Below are positions 15,312 through 23,537 of a stretch of DNA of 64,000 bases, in pieces. Origin of the DNA: JACDAN01 sp035707105 (GTDB lineage: Bacteria > Actinomycetota > Thermoleophilia > Gaiellales > Gaiellaceae). The stretch covers positions 1-64,000 of the forward strand of contig DASSUI010000056.1 of NCBI GenBank assembly GCA_035707105.1. The letters run 5' to 3'. The first letter of the stretch is position 1. Every line of letters begins with the position of its first letter. The notes beneath the pieces were generated by a model. That model worked only from the letters and a program-made list of their open reading frames with translations, was not told the origin of the DNA and ran no database searches. Both the position numbers and the translations under genes were made by a program.

Positions 15312-16508
15312 CTGATCGACGTAGGCCGCGTCTTCCGCGAGGAGTGGGGACGTGCGGTCTCGATCCTCATCAGCGTCCTCGGCGACTTCGACCTCGCCGA
15401 GGACGCTGTCCAGGACGCCTTCGCAACGGCGCTCGAGCGCTGGCCGGGCGACGGCCTGCCGCGCAACCCCGGCGCCTGGATCGTCACCACCGCGCGGAAC
15501 CGCGCGGTCGACCGGATCCGCCGCGACCGGACGCTGGAGCGCAAGACCGAGCTCCTCGGACGCCTCGCCGAGCTGCCGGAGGCCGAGGACGACGTGAGCA
15601 CGATCCCGGACGAACGGCTCGCGCTCATCTTCACCTGCTGCCACCCCGCGCTGGCGCCGGAGGCGCGCGTCGCGCTGACGCTCCGCGAGGTCGGCGGCCT
15701 GACGACCGCCGAGATTGCGCGGGCGTTCCTGACGGCCGAGCCGACGATGGCGCAGCGGCTCGTCCGTGCGAAACGGAAGATCCGCGAGGCAGGCATCCCG
15801 TTCCGCGTGCCCCCCGACGAGATCCTGCCCGACCGGTTCCAGTCGGTGCTCGTCGTCCTCTATCTCGTCTTCAACGAGGGGTACGAGGCGACCTCCGGGG
15901 ACGACCTCGTGCGGAGGGAGCTCTGCGACGAGGCGATCCGGCTCGCGAAGCTGCTCGCCGTCCTGATGCCGGACGAGCCCGAGGCGCTCGGCCTGCTCGC
16001 CCTGCTCCTGTTCCAGGATTCCCGGCGCGAAGCGAGGACGGGCGCCGCTGGAGAGCTCGTGCTGCTCGAGGAACAGGACCGCTCGCTCTGGGACGCCGGC
16101 CGGATCGAGGAGGGACGCCGGATGCTGGACCGGGCCGCGCGCCTGCGGCGGGTCGGGCCGTACCAGCTCCAGGCGGCGATCGCCGCCGTCCACGCGGAGG
16201 GCGAGACCGACTGGCAGGCGGTGGCGGCGCTCTATGCGAGGCTGGCGGAGCTCGCGCCCTCGCCGATCGTCGACCTCAACCGCGCGGTCGCGGTCGCCAT
16301 GGCGGACGGCGAGGAGCACGGCCTCGACCTGCTCGACGAGATCCAGGGGCTCGACGACTACCACCTGCTGCACGCCGCCCGCGCGGACCTGTTCCGCCGC
16401 CTCGACCGGCGCGACGAGGCTTCCGCGGCCTACCGGCGGGCGCTCGACCTGACGACGAACCCGGTCGAGCGCGCGTTCCTGGAGCGGCGCCTCGCCGAGG
16501 TCGGCTAG
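15312..16508 (+). CDS. ECF42-type RNA polymerase sigma factor with C-terminal TPR-like extension
   Basis: This sigma factor is about 398 residues. Region 2 is encoded from ~15312 (GRVFREEWGRAVSILISVLG, DLAEDAVQDAFATALERWP). Region 4 follows with the helix-turn-helix VGGLTTAEIARAFLTAEPTMAQRLVRAKRKI. A ~200-residue helical extension after it has FQSVLVVLYLVFNEGYEA and TPR-like repeats near the end (AAYRRALDLTTNPVERAFLERRL). This layout plus the two DGPF neighbours defines the ECF42 group. No ATG, GTG or TTG occurs in frame before GTG 15594, which would delete all of region 2. CTG 15312, one base after the upstream TGA, gives the expected N-terminus. A frameshift in the read is the alternative. 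The 3' end shares CTAG with the ABC permease. Confidence 0.82.
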   Translation: MIDVGRVFREEWGRAVSILISVLGDFDLAEDAVQDAFATALERWPGDGLPRNPGAWIVTTARNRAVDRIRRDRTLERKTELLGRLAELPEAEDDVSTIPDERLALIFTCCHPALAPEARVALTLREVGGLTTAEIARAFLTAEPTMAQRLVRAKRKIREAGIPFRVPPDEILPDRFQSVLVVLYLVFNEGYEATSGDDLVRRELCDEAIRLAKLLAVLMPDEPEALGLLALLLFQDSRREARTGAAGELVLLEEQDRSLWDAGRIEEGRRMLDRAARLRRVGPYQLQAAIAAVHAEGETDWQAVAALYARLAELAPSPIVDLNRAVAVAMADGEEHGLDLLDEIQGLDDYHLLHAARADLFRRLDRRDEASAAYRRALDLTTNPVERAFLERRLAEVG

Positions 16509-17239
16509 GGCGTCCGGCGCCGAAGAGTTGCCGCCCCGAGGGCGAGCGCGAGGACGGCGCAGCCGACGACGATCCCCGCGTCCCGAGCCACCTGCCAGCC
16601 CGTCTCCCCGGCCACCGCCAGCGACAGCGCCTCGTAGGCCCAGGTGAGCGGCAACACGACCGAGACGGCCTCCAGCACCGGAGCCATCGCCTCGCGGGGA
16701 ACGATCAGCCCACAGAGGAGGATCTGGGGGAGGACGAAGGCCGGCATGAACTGGACCGCCTGGAACTCCGTCTGAGCGAAGGCGCTCGCGAAGAGGCCGA
16801 GGGCCATGCCGAGCACGGCATTCGCCACCGCCAGCGCCACGACAAGCCAGATCGGGCCGTCGACGTCGAGATCGAGGAGACCGAAGGCGACCGCGGCGGC
16901 GATCGAGCCCTGGACGGCGGCGACCAGCGCGAAAGCGAGCCCGTATCCGAACAGGATGTCCCCCTTGGCGAGCGGCAACGTCATCAGCCGCTCGAGGGTC
17001 CCCGTCGTGCGCTCCCGCAGCATCGTGATCGAGGCGACGACGAACATCGAGGTGAACGGAAAGAGCCCGACGAGCGGACCGCCGATCCGGTCGAAGGTCT
17101 CCTCTTGCCCGTCGAAGACGTAGCGGAAGAGGATCAGCAGGAACGCAGGCACGCCGAAGACGAGCGCCAGTGTGCGGGGGTCGCGCCGCAGCTGCCCGAG
17201 GACGCGCAGAGCGGTCGAGATCGTCGCCTGGAGCGTCAT
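16505..17239 (-). CDS. ABC-2 type transporter permease
   Basis: This 244-residue membrane protein has six predicted helices: VFGVPAFLLILFRYVF, LFPFTSMFVVASITML, the GYGLAFALVAAVQGSIAAAV pair, LVVALAVANAVLGMALGL, MPAFVLPQILLCGLIVP and a C-terminal helix. The conserved ABC-2 loop RERTTGTLERLMTLPL follows helix 2. It would form an exporter with the ATPase encoded just upstream; the ATG overlaps the ATPase stop (ATGA). ABC-2 pairs of this kind export drugs or lipids, but the substrate is unknown. It ends on the same CTAG as the convergent sigma gene. Confidence 0.88.
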   Translation of the reverse strand: MTLQATISTALRVLGQLRRDPRTLALVFGVPAFLLILFRYVFDGQEETFDRIGGPLVGLFPFTSMFVVASITMLRERTTGTLERLMTLPLAKGDILFGYGLAFALVAAVQGSIAAAVAFGLLDLDVDGPIWLVVALAVANAVLGMALGLFASAFAQTEFQAVQFMPAFVLPQILLCGLIVPREAMAPVLEAVSVVLPLTWAYEALSLAVAGETGWQVARDAGIVVGCAVLALALGAATLRRRTP

Positions 17240-17952
17240 TCGTCCTCCGCCACGAGCATGAGGAACGCCTCGTCGAGGTTCCGCGCGCCCGTCCTCTGGA
17301 GCAGCGGCCCCGGGGGCTCGCTTGCCACGATCCGGCCCTCGCGGAGGAGGAGGAGCTCGTCGCACCGCTCCGCCTCGTCCATCACGTGGCTGGAGACGAG
17401 GAGCGTCCTTCCGCCGTCCGCGAGGTCGTGGAACAGCGTCCAGAGGTCTCGGCGCAGCACCGGATCCAGACCGACCGTCGGCTCGTCGAGGACGAGCACC
17501 TCCGGCTCGTTCAGCAGCGCAGCCGCGAGGCTCACGCGCGACTGCTCGCCGCCCGAGAGCGTGCGGACGACCTGGGCCTCGTGGCCGCGCAGGTCGACGG
17601 CGTCCACGGCCGCATCCACGCGCGCCGGCGGCACTCCGAGCAGCGCGCCGAAGTAACGAAGGTTCTCGCGGACCGTCAAGTCGAGGTACACGGACGGCGC
17701 CTGCGTCACGTATGCAACGCGTGAGCGGAGCTCGGGCGAGCCGACGGGAAGGCCCAGCACCTCGACGGCTCCGCTCTGGACGACCTGCACGCCGACGATG
17801 GCGCGCATGAGCGTCGTCTTTCCGGAGCCGCTCGGGCCCAGGAGGCCGGTCACGCGCCGGTTTGCAACGTCGAGCGAGAGCCCGGGGAGAACCGTTCGGC
17901 CGCCCCGCTCGACGACGAGATCGGCGATCCGGATGGCGGGCTCCGGCTCCAT
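17236..17952 (-). CDS. ABC-2 exporter ATP-binding protein
   Basis: This 238-residue cytosolic ATPase drives the permease at 16505. It has Walker A GLLGPSGSGKTTLMR, Q-loop YVTQAPSVYLDLTV, signature LSGGEQSRVSLAAAL, Walker B VLVLDEPTVGLDP and switch His in LLVSSHVMDEAERC. The C-terminal GARNLDEAFLMLV is typical of DrrA/CcmA-like exporters. The ATG at 17952 starts in the 22-bp gap shared with the divergent NADH dehydrogenase gene. Confidence 0.92.
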   Translation of the reverse strand: MEPEPAIRIADLVVERGGRTVLPGLSLDVANRRVTGLLGPSGSGKTTLMRAIVGVQVVQSGAVEVLGLPVGSPELRSRVAYVTQAPSVYLDLTVRENLRYFGALLGVPPARVDAAVDAVDLRGHEAQVVRTLSGGEQSRVSLAAALLNEPEVLVLDEPTVGLDPVLRRDLWTLFHDLADGGRTLLVSSHVMDEAERCDELLLLREGRIVASEPPGPLLQRTGARNLDEAFLMLVAEDE

Positions 17953-17962
17953 CCGGCGGCAG

Positions 17963-17968
17963 TATCCT
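17963..17968 (+). promoter_or_regulatory. -10 hexamer TATCCT before NDH-2 gene
   Basis: TATCCT ends 6 bases before GTG 17975 in a 22-bp divergent gap. The arrangement again implies a leaderless message. Confidence 0.45.
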
Positions 17969-17974
17969 CGTTTC

Positions 17975-19237
17975 GTGCCGGACCGTGAGGCCCGCGGAGG
18001 AACGCTGATCCTCGGCGGTGGTTTCGCCGGGTCGTACGTCGCGCGCTACCTCGGCAAGCGCGGCGCCACGATCGTGAGCGCGGAGAACTACATGCTCTAT
18101 ACGCCGATGCTCCCCGAGGCGGCGTCGGGCACGCTCGAACCCCGGCACGTAGTCGTCCCGCTGCGACTCATGTGCCCGCACGCGGAGCTGATCCTCGGGC
18201 GGGTGCAGGAGCACGACCTCGCCGGACGGCGCGTCCAGGTCGAAACCGGCGAGCGGGTCTTTTGGATCCGCTACTCGAGCCTCGTCGTCGCGCTCGGCGC
18301 CGTCGTGCGATCCCTCCCGATCCCCGGCCTGGCGCAGCACGCCCTCGGCTTCAAGACGCTTGCCGACGCGATCCACCTGCGGAACCACGTCCTCGGCCGG
18401 CTCGAGGCGGCGACGGCCGACGCCAACCCCGCGCACCGGCGGCGCGAGCTGACGTTCGTCTTCGTCGGCGCGGGGTACGCGGGCGTCGAGGCGCTTGCGG
18501 AGCTCGCCGACCTCGTCCGCGACGCGCTGCGTCACTACCCCGACCTGCGCGACGAGCCGCAGCACTGGGTCCTCGTCGACGCGGCGCCGAAGATCCTCCC
18601 CGAGATCCCGACCCGGCTCGGCGACTACGCGGCCGAGCTGCTCGCCCGGCGAGGCGTCGACATCCGCGTGGAGACGACGCTCGAGGAGGTCGAGCCGCAC
18701 GCCGTGCGGCTGTCGGACGGCGACCGGATCTTCACGAACACGGTGGTCTGGACGGCCGGCGTCCGCGCAAACCCGCTCCTCCCCGCGCTCGACCTCCCCG
18801 TCGACGAGCAGGGACGTGTGCCGGTCGACGAGACGCTGCGGGTGAACCCGGCGAGCCCGGTCTGGGCGCTGGGAGACTGCGCGGCGGTGCCGAACCTCGC
18901 CACACCCGGGCGTGTCGACCCGCCGACCTGCCAGCACGCGCTTCGCCAAGCTCGGCGCCTCGCGAAGAACCTCCAGGGAGAGCCGCGGCCGTACCGGTAC
19001 CGCATGCTCGGCGAGGTCGCGACGCTGGGCCGTTACAAGGGCATCGCCAACGTGCTCGGGATCCGGCTTCGCGGCTTCCCCGGCTGGTGGGTCACGAGGA
19101 CGTACCACCTCTACCAGCTGCCGCTGCTTTCACGGAAGCTGCGGGTCGTCGTCGACTGGACGGTCGCGCTCTTCTTCCGGCGGGACATCGCCCAGCTGGG
19201 TACGCTCGGCCATCCGGAGCGGGTGGGCGATGCCTGA
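17975..19237 (+). CDS. Type II NADH dehydrogenase-like FAD oxidoreductase
   Basis: This 420-residue membrane-associated flavoprotein would move electrons from NADH to quinone without proton pumping. The FAD Rossmann motif is LILGGGFAGSYVARYLGKRG. The NADH Rossmann motif is FVFVGAGYAGVEALAELADL. The AAVRxxP-like segment is ALGAVVRSLPIPGL, and the FAD-binding WALGDCAAVPN is near residue 310. An amphipathic C-terminus (GFPGWWVTRTYHLYQLPLLSRKLRVVVDW) fits membrane anchoring, as in Ndh. GTG 17975 was chosen because it follows a -10 and gives the usual short N-terminus. The GNAT gene starts inside its last codons. Confidence 0.87.
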   Translation: MPDREARGGTLILGGGFAGSYVARYLGKRGATIVSAENYMLYTPMLPEAASGTLEPRHVVVPLRLMCPHAELILGRVQEHDLAGRRVQVETGERVFWIRYSSLVVALGAVVRSLPIPGLAQHALGFKTLADAIHLRNHVLGRLEAATADANPAHRRRELTFVFVGAGYAGVEALAELADLVRDALRHYPDLRDEPQHWVLVDAAPKILPEIPTRLGDYAAELLARRGVDIRVETTLEEVEPHAVRLSDGDRIFTNTVVWTAGVRANPLLPALDLPVDEQGRVPVDETLRVNPASPVWALGDCAAVPNLATPGRVDPPTCQHALRQARRLAKNLQGEPRPYRYRMLGEVATLGRYKGIANVLGIRLRGFPGWWVTRTYHLYQLPLLSRKLRVVVDWTVALFFRRDIAQLGTLGHPERVGDA

Positions 19238-19997
19238 CGTCCTCGAGCGGATCCAGCGCTTCGAGCGGGAGATCGAGATGGTCGGGTCGCAGACGGTCGA
19301 CTCGCCCTTCGGCGTCGGCGTGCTGGAGCCGTCGCTCCCGCTCCGCCACGATTCGAACTACCTGCTCGTCGAGCATGTCCCGCTCGGCGCGGGAGCGGCA
19401 GAGCTCGCGGACGAGGCCGACCGGATCCTCGGCGGCGCCGGCCTCGCGCACCGAGCCGTGCTCACGTTCGACGCCGAGCTGGTGCAGCGGCTGGAGCCGC
19501 AGTTCCGGGATCTCGGCTGGAACGTCCGCCGCCACATCTGGATGGCGCAGCTGCGCGAGCCGGAGAAGGCGCCCGATCTCTCGGTCGTGCAAGAAGTTCG
19601 CGAGGCGGACCTCCGGCGGGGGCGAACGGAGGAGATCCTCCGTTATCCCTGGGGCAGCGAGGAGGTGGCGCGGCAGCTGATGGAGGCGAAGGCCCTCCTC
19701 GGCGAGCGTGCGACGACGCGGTTCTTCGGCGTGCGCGTGGACGGCGAGATCGTCAGCTGGGCGGACCTCTACCTCGCCCAGGGCGTCGGGCAGGTGGAAG
19801 ACGTCGCGACCAGGGAGGAACACCGCGGCAAGGGGTATGCGACGGCCGTCGTGCTGCGGGCGGCGCAGGAGGCGCGGAGCTCCGGCACCGATCTCGTCTT
19901 CCTCGTTGCTGACGAGGACGACTGGCCCAAGGAGCTCTACGGGAAGCTCGGCTTCGACACGGTGGGCCGGCTGACGAAGTTCTTCCTGACCGGCTAG
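19230..19997 (+). CDS. GNAT-family N-acetyltransferase
   Basis: This 255-residue protein has a C-terminal GNAT domain. The acetyl-CoA loop is VEDVATREEHRGKGYATAVV (motif A, RxxGxG/A as HRGKGYA). Motif B is FLVADEDDWPKELYGKLGF with the conserved Tyr. The N-terminal ~110 residues (FEREIEMVGSQTVDSPFGVGVLE) form a divergent GNAT-like or novel half. The acceptor is unknown. Its ATG overlaps the ndh stop by 8 bases, so the two are co-translated. Confidence 0.82.
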   Translation: MPDVLERIQRFEREIEMVGSQTVDSPFGVGVLEPSLPLRHDSNYLLVEHVPLGAGAAELADEADRILGGAGLAHRAVLTFDAELVQRLEPQFRDLGWNVRRHIWMAQLREPEKAPDLSVVQEVREADLRRGRTEEILRYPWGSEEVARQLMEAKALLGERATTRFFGVRVDGEIVSWADLYLAQGVGQVEDVATREEHRGKGYATAVVLRAAQEARSSGTDLVFLVADEDDWPKELYGKLGFDTVGRLTKFFLTG

Positions 19998-20025
19998 GCA
20001 CCGGCCGGCAAGAGGCCCCCGCCCC

Positions 20026-20031
20026 TACACT
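20026..20031 (+). promoter_or_regulatory. -10 hexamer TACACT before cyclase-fusion gene
   Basis: TACACT is followed by 7 bases and GTG 20039. It lies in the 41-bp gap after the GNAT gene and gives a leaderless start. Confidence 0.45.
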
Positions 20032-20038
20032 CGACTCC

Positions 20039-21127
20039 GTGGAAGGTCCCCTCACCTTCCTGTTCAGCGACGTCGAGGACTCCACCGGCCTCCTGGCGGA
20101 CGTCGGTGAGCGCCGGTTCGCCGAGCTGCTCGACCAGTATGTGAAGTTGCTCGAGCGGGCCGCCTCGGAGTGGGGCGGTCGCCTCGTCGATCGTCAGGGT
20201 GACGGCAGCTTCTTCGTCTTCGGCCGCCCGAGCGAGGCCGTCCGTGCCGCGGACGCCGCACAGCGTGAGCTCGGAGCGATGCCCCTACGTGTCCGAATCG
20301 GGATCCACACGGGCGAGGCAACGTCCGTCGGCGGCCGCTTCGTCGGCATCGCCGTCCACCGCGCCGCGCGCATCTGCGCTGTCGCCGCGGGCGGCGAGAC
20401 GCTCGTGTCGGGGACGACCCGCGAGATCGCCGCGGATGCGCTACCCGCCGGCATCGGCCTCGTCGAGCGGGGCGCCGTCGAGCTCAAGGGCTTCGGCGGC
20501 GAGCACCTCTACCGGCTCGAACCGGGTGCGCCCCGGCCGCTGCCGGTTCGGGTGGGGGACGTTCGGGTCGGAGATGCCGACCGCGAGCGTGTCGCGAGCG
20601 TGCTCCGCGAGCACACGGTCGAGGGACGACTGACGCTGGAGGAGTACGTCGCCAGGCTCGACGAGGCCTTAGCGGCGACCAGTGAGCGCGAGCTCGTCAT
20701 GGCGCTCCGCGAGCTGCCGGATCGACCGATCGACGCGCCTGCTCCGAAGCCGCGCTCCTGGCTCGTGACGCTCTTCGGCTCTGTTCAACGCCGGGGCCGG
20801 TGGGCGGCCCCACGGCGGATCCTGGCGTTCAGCCTGATCGGAGCACCCGACTTCGACTTCCGACAGGCATCGGTCGCCGGGGAGGTGAGGATCACGTCGG
20901 TCTCGATCGTCGGCGCTCTCACGGCGATCGTTCCGGCAGGCGTTGAGGTCGAGGTCGGCGGCCTCGCTCTCATCGGCGGCAACGACGTCGTCGGTGAGGG
21001 CGCCGAGGGCCCGCCGGGATCCGGTGGCCCGCGCATCCGAATCCGCAGCTACGCACTCCTCGGCGGGACGCACGTGACCTGCGTGCCGCGGCGAAGCGGC
21101 GAACAGCCGGCCATCTCCGGAACGTAG
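20039..21127 (+). CDS. Class III nucleotidyl cyclase-like domain fused to DUF1707 and LiaF-like domains
   Basis: This 362-residue protein has three parts. Residues ~1-163 are a class III cyclase homology domain: D11 in LFSDVEDST and D55 in RQGDGSFFVF are the two metal aspartates. The transition-state region is VHRAARICA, where the usual Asn is His (H107) and Arg111 is kept. Residues ~177-229 are a DUF1707/SHOCT-like helical domain (DRERVASVLREHTVEGRLT). Residues ~260-350 are a beta-helix like the C-terminal domain of LiaF (FSLIGAPDFDF, LALIGGNDVVG). No membrane helix is seen, although LiaF-type proteins normally sense the envelope. It may make cAMP or be a non-catalytic sensor. Confidence 0.8.
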   Translation: MEGPLTFLFSDVEDSTGLLADVGERRFAELLDQYVKLLERAASEWGGRLVDRQGDGSFFVFGRPSEAVRAADAAQRELGAMPLRVRIGIHTGEATSVGGRFVGIAVHRAARICAVAAGGETLVSGTTREIAADALPAGIGLVERGAVELKGFGGEHLYRLEPGAPRPLPVRVGDVRVGDADRERVASVLREHTVEGRLTLEEYVARLDEALAATSERELVMALRELPDRPIDAPAPKPRSWLVTLFGSVQRRGRWAAPRRILAFSLIGAPDFDFRQASVAGEVRITSVSIVGALTAIVPAGVEVEVGGLALIGGNDVVGEGAEGPPGSGGPRIRIRSYALLGGTHVTCVPRRSGEQPAISGT

Positions 21128-21149
21128 TCGCCTACCTCGAATGGAGGAC

Positions 21150-21173
21150 GACCGCGACCGCTCGCTCGCGGTC
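21150..21173. terminator. Stem-loop between convergent cyclase and ligD genes
   Basis: GACCGCGA (21150-21157) and TCGCGGTC (21166-21173) form a perfect 8-bp stem with an 8-base loop. It sits in the 51-bp gap between two converging stop codons. There is no strong T-tract, so it is a weak intrinsic terminator or a mere 3'-end stabiliser. Confidence 0.5.
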
Positions 21174-21178
21174 TCTCG

Positions 21179-23533
21179 TTACTGGCCGGTTTCGCCTCGG
21201 CTCGCGCGGACCGTCTTGAGGGCCGCGGCGAGCGACTGCCGGCCGTGGAGGACGGACTCGAAGAGGTCGCCGTGCTGCTCGATCCGCTCGCGGACGACGT
21301 CCATGGTGAAGGCCTGCGGGTCGAGCGAGTTGTTCACCTCGTCCCAGCGAAGCGGCGTCGACACCGGCGCACCCGGCTTCGGCCGCACGGAGTAGACCGA
21401 CGCGATCGTCTTTCCCTCGCCGTTCTGATTGGAGTCGATGAGGACGCCGCGCCGCTTCCGCTTCGACCATTCGGTCGTCACGAGCCCCCGGTGCGTGCGC
21501 GCGAGCGCCGACGCGATGATCTCCGCGAACTCGCGCGTCTCGTCGTACGTGTGACGCCGGGCGATCGGGACGAGGACGTGGATCCCGTCGGAGCCGCTGG
21601 TCTTCGCATGACTCTCGAGGCCCACGGCGTCGAGCGCCTGCTTCACGAGCAGCGCCACCTCGATCGTCTCCGGAAAGCCCACGTCGTCGGACGGATCGAG
21701 GTCGAAGAGCACGAAATCCGGGCGGCCGGGCTTGTCGACGCGTGAGTACCACGTGTTCAGGTCGATGCAGCCCATGTTCACCATCCAGAGGAGCGCGAGC
21801 TCGTCGTTCGCGAGCGGCGCCCGGATCTTCCGCCGCTGCCTCGGCGTCTCGCGGGTCGAGACCATGATCTCGACGGACTTGATCCAGTCGGGCATGTGCT
21901 TCGGGGCGTCCTTCTGGAAGAAGAACTTGCCGTACGCCCCGTCGGGATAGCGCTTCATGGTGAACGGCCGGTCCTTCAGGTGCGGCACGACCACCCCGGC
22001 CACCGCCTGGTAGTACGCGAGCAGGTCACCCTTCGTGACCCCCTCGTCGGGCCAGAACGGCTTGTCGAGGTTCGTGAGCTTGAGGACGCGCTTCCCCTGG
22101 CGGATCGCCGTCTCCAGTTCCATCGGCTCCTCCCGTCGCACCTCCTCCGTGGACTTGTCCTCGCGGAGGCCCTTGTAGGACGGGGCACGCAGTCGCTTGT
22201 CGTGCGTCCACTCCACGAACTCCACCTCGGCCACGAGCTCGGGCTCGACCCAGACGATCGCGTCCTTCCGGACCCTCGGCATCTTCGGCACCGTCGTGAA
22301 CGGCGGGTCCTTGCGCTCGAGCGGCCGGAGCCGCTTCAGGAGCCCGTCGATCTCCTCGTCGGTGAACCCGGTCCCGACATTCCCCGCGTAGACGAGCTCG
22401 TCGCCCTGCCAGTAGCCGAGGATCAGGGAGCCGAACCGGCCGGAGCGGCGACCTTGCCCCTTCGTGTACCCGGCGACGACGAACTCCTGCCGGCCGTGCG
22501 TCTTGATCTTCAGCCAGTTCCGGCTCCGCCGGCCGGGTTCGTACTTCGAGTCGCGCCGTTTCGAGACGATCCCCTCGAAGGCCTGGTCCTTCGCCGCCTG
22601 GTACAGCGCGCCACCGTCGTCGAACGACTCCGACACCTGCACGGACTGGTTGCGGCGGTCGAGGAGCGCCTGCAACCGCTCGCGGCGCTCGGTGAGCGGA
22701 CGGTCGACCAGCGGCTCCCCCTCGAGCTCGAGGAGGTCGAAGACGACGTAGACGTACCGCGTGCCGGTCTTCCCCTGCTGCATCGCGGAGAAGGTGGCGC
22801 GGCCCTGCTCGTCGAGTGCGCAGACCTCCCCGTCGAGCACGCAGTCCGGCGTCTTCACGGCCTTCGCGATCTCCTTCGCAACGGATTCGAACCGCGCGGT
22901 CAGGTCGTTGTCGTTGCGGCTCGTCAGGGTCGTCTCGGACTGCCGGACGTCCGCGATCGCGCGGTACCCGTCCCACTTGACCTCGTGAACCCACTCTTTG
23001 CCCGGCGGAACCTCGTCGGCGAGCGTCGCGAGCATCGACCTGTAGCGCCGGCGTTCCCGCGAAGCCGGAGCGGCGCCGTCCTCGCGCTTGCGGAGAATCA
23101 GCCAGTTCTTCGGATTGCCGTCGAGCTTCGCGGGGACGAGGCTCCAGACGCCCTCGAGGCGGTCGCCGTGGAGGCGGACGGTGAGCCCGCCGTCCCGCTT
23201 CTCCTCCAGGAGCTCGTACGTGCCGTTGTCCCAGATCTCGACCTGGCCGGCGCCGTACTCGCCCTTCGGGATCTCGCCCTCGAAGGCGGCGTACTCGAGC
23301 GGATGGTCCTCGACATGGACGGCGAGTGCGCGCTGGCCGGGCTCCAGGGGGACGCCCTTCGGCACGGCCCAGCTCGCGAGGGCCCCGTTCCGCTCGAGGC
23401 GGAAGTCGTAGTGAAGCCGGCGGGCATCGTGGCGCTGGACGACGAAGATCGGCGCCTTGCCGCGCTTCTTGCCGCCGAAGGGCTCCGGCGTCTTCTTCGG
23501 GTCGCGCTTGCGACGGTACTCGCGAAGGGCCAA
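21179..23533 (-). CDS. ligD: Multifunctional NHEJ DNA ligase LigD
   Basis: This 784-residue protein has all three LigD modules in the order phosphoesterase - ligase - polymerase. Residues ~25-150 are the 3'-phosphoesterase (QRHDARRLHYDFRLERNG, VEDHPLEYAAFEG). Residues ~165-465 are the ATP-dependent ligase with the adenylated K186 in KWDGYR, the VLDGEVCALD motif and the distal EFVVAGYTKGQG. Residues ~490-784 are the AEP-type polymerase with the metal pair in FVLFDLDPSDD. The Mycobacterium order is POL-PE-LIG, so this is a rearranged type. TTG 23533, 4 bases after the ku stop, gives the natural N-terminus (MALREYRRKRDP). It works with Ku to join blunt double-strand breaks. Confidence 0.93.
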   Translation of the reverse strand: MALREYRRKRDPKKTPEPFGGKKRGKAPIFVVQRHDARRLHYDFRLERNGALASWAVPKGVPLEPGQRALAVHVEDHPLEYAAFEGEIPKGEYGAGQVEIWDNGTYELLEEKRDGGLTVRLHGDRLEGVWSLVPAKLDGNPKNWLILRKREDGAAPASRERRRYRSMLATLADEVPPGKEWVHEVKWDGYRAIADVRQSETTLTSRNDNDLTARFESVAKEIAKAVKTPDCVLDGEVCALDEQGRATFSAMQQGKTGTRYVYVVFDLLELEGEPLVDRPLTERRERLQALLDRRNQSVQVSESFDDGGALYQAAKDQAFEGIVSKRRDSKYEPGRRSRNWLKIKTHGRQEFVVAGYTKGQGRRSGRFGSLILGYWQGDELVYAGNVGTGFTDEEIDGLLKRLRPLERKDPPFTTVPKMPRVRKDAIVWVEPELVAEVEFVEWTHDKRLRAPSYKGLREDKSTEEVRREEPMELETAIRQGKRVLKLTNLDKPFWPDEGVTKGDLLAYYQAVAGVVVPHLKDRPFTMKRYPDGAYGKFFFQKDAPKHMPDWIKSVEIMVSTRETPRQRRKIRAPLANDELALLWMVNMGCIDLNTWYSRVDKPGRPDFVLFDLDPSDDVGFPETIEVALLVKQALDAVGLESHAKTSGSDGIHVLVPIARRHTYDETREFAEIIASALARTHRGLVTTEWSKRKRRGVLIDSNQNGEGKTIASVYSVRPKPGAPVSTPLRWDEVNNSLDPQAFTMDVVRERIEQHGDLFESVLHGRQSLAAALKTVRASRGETGQ

Positions 23534-23537
23534 GGCC

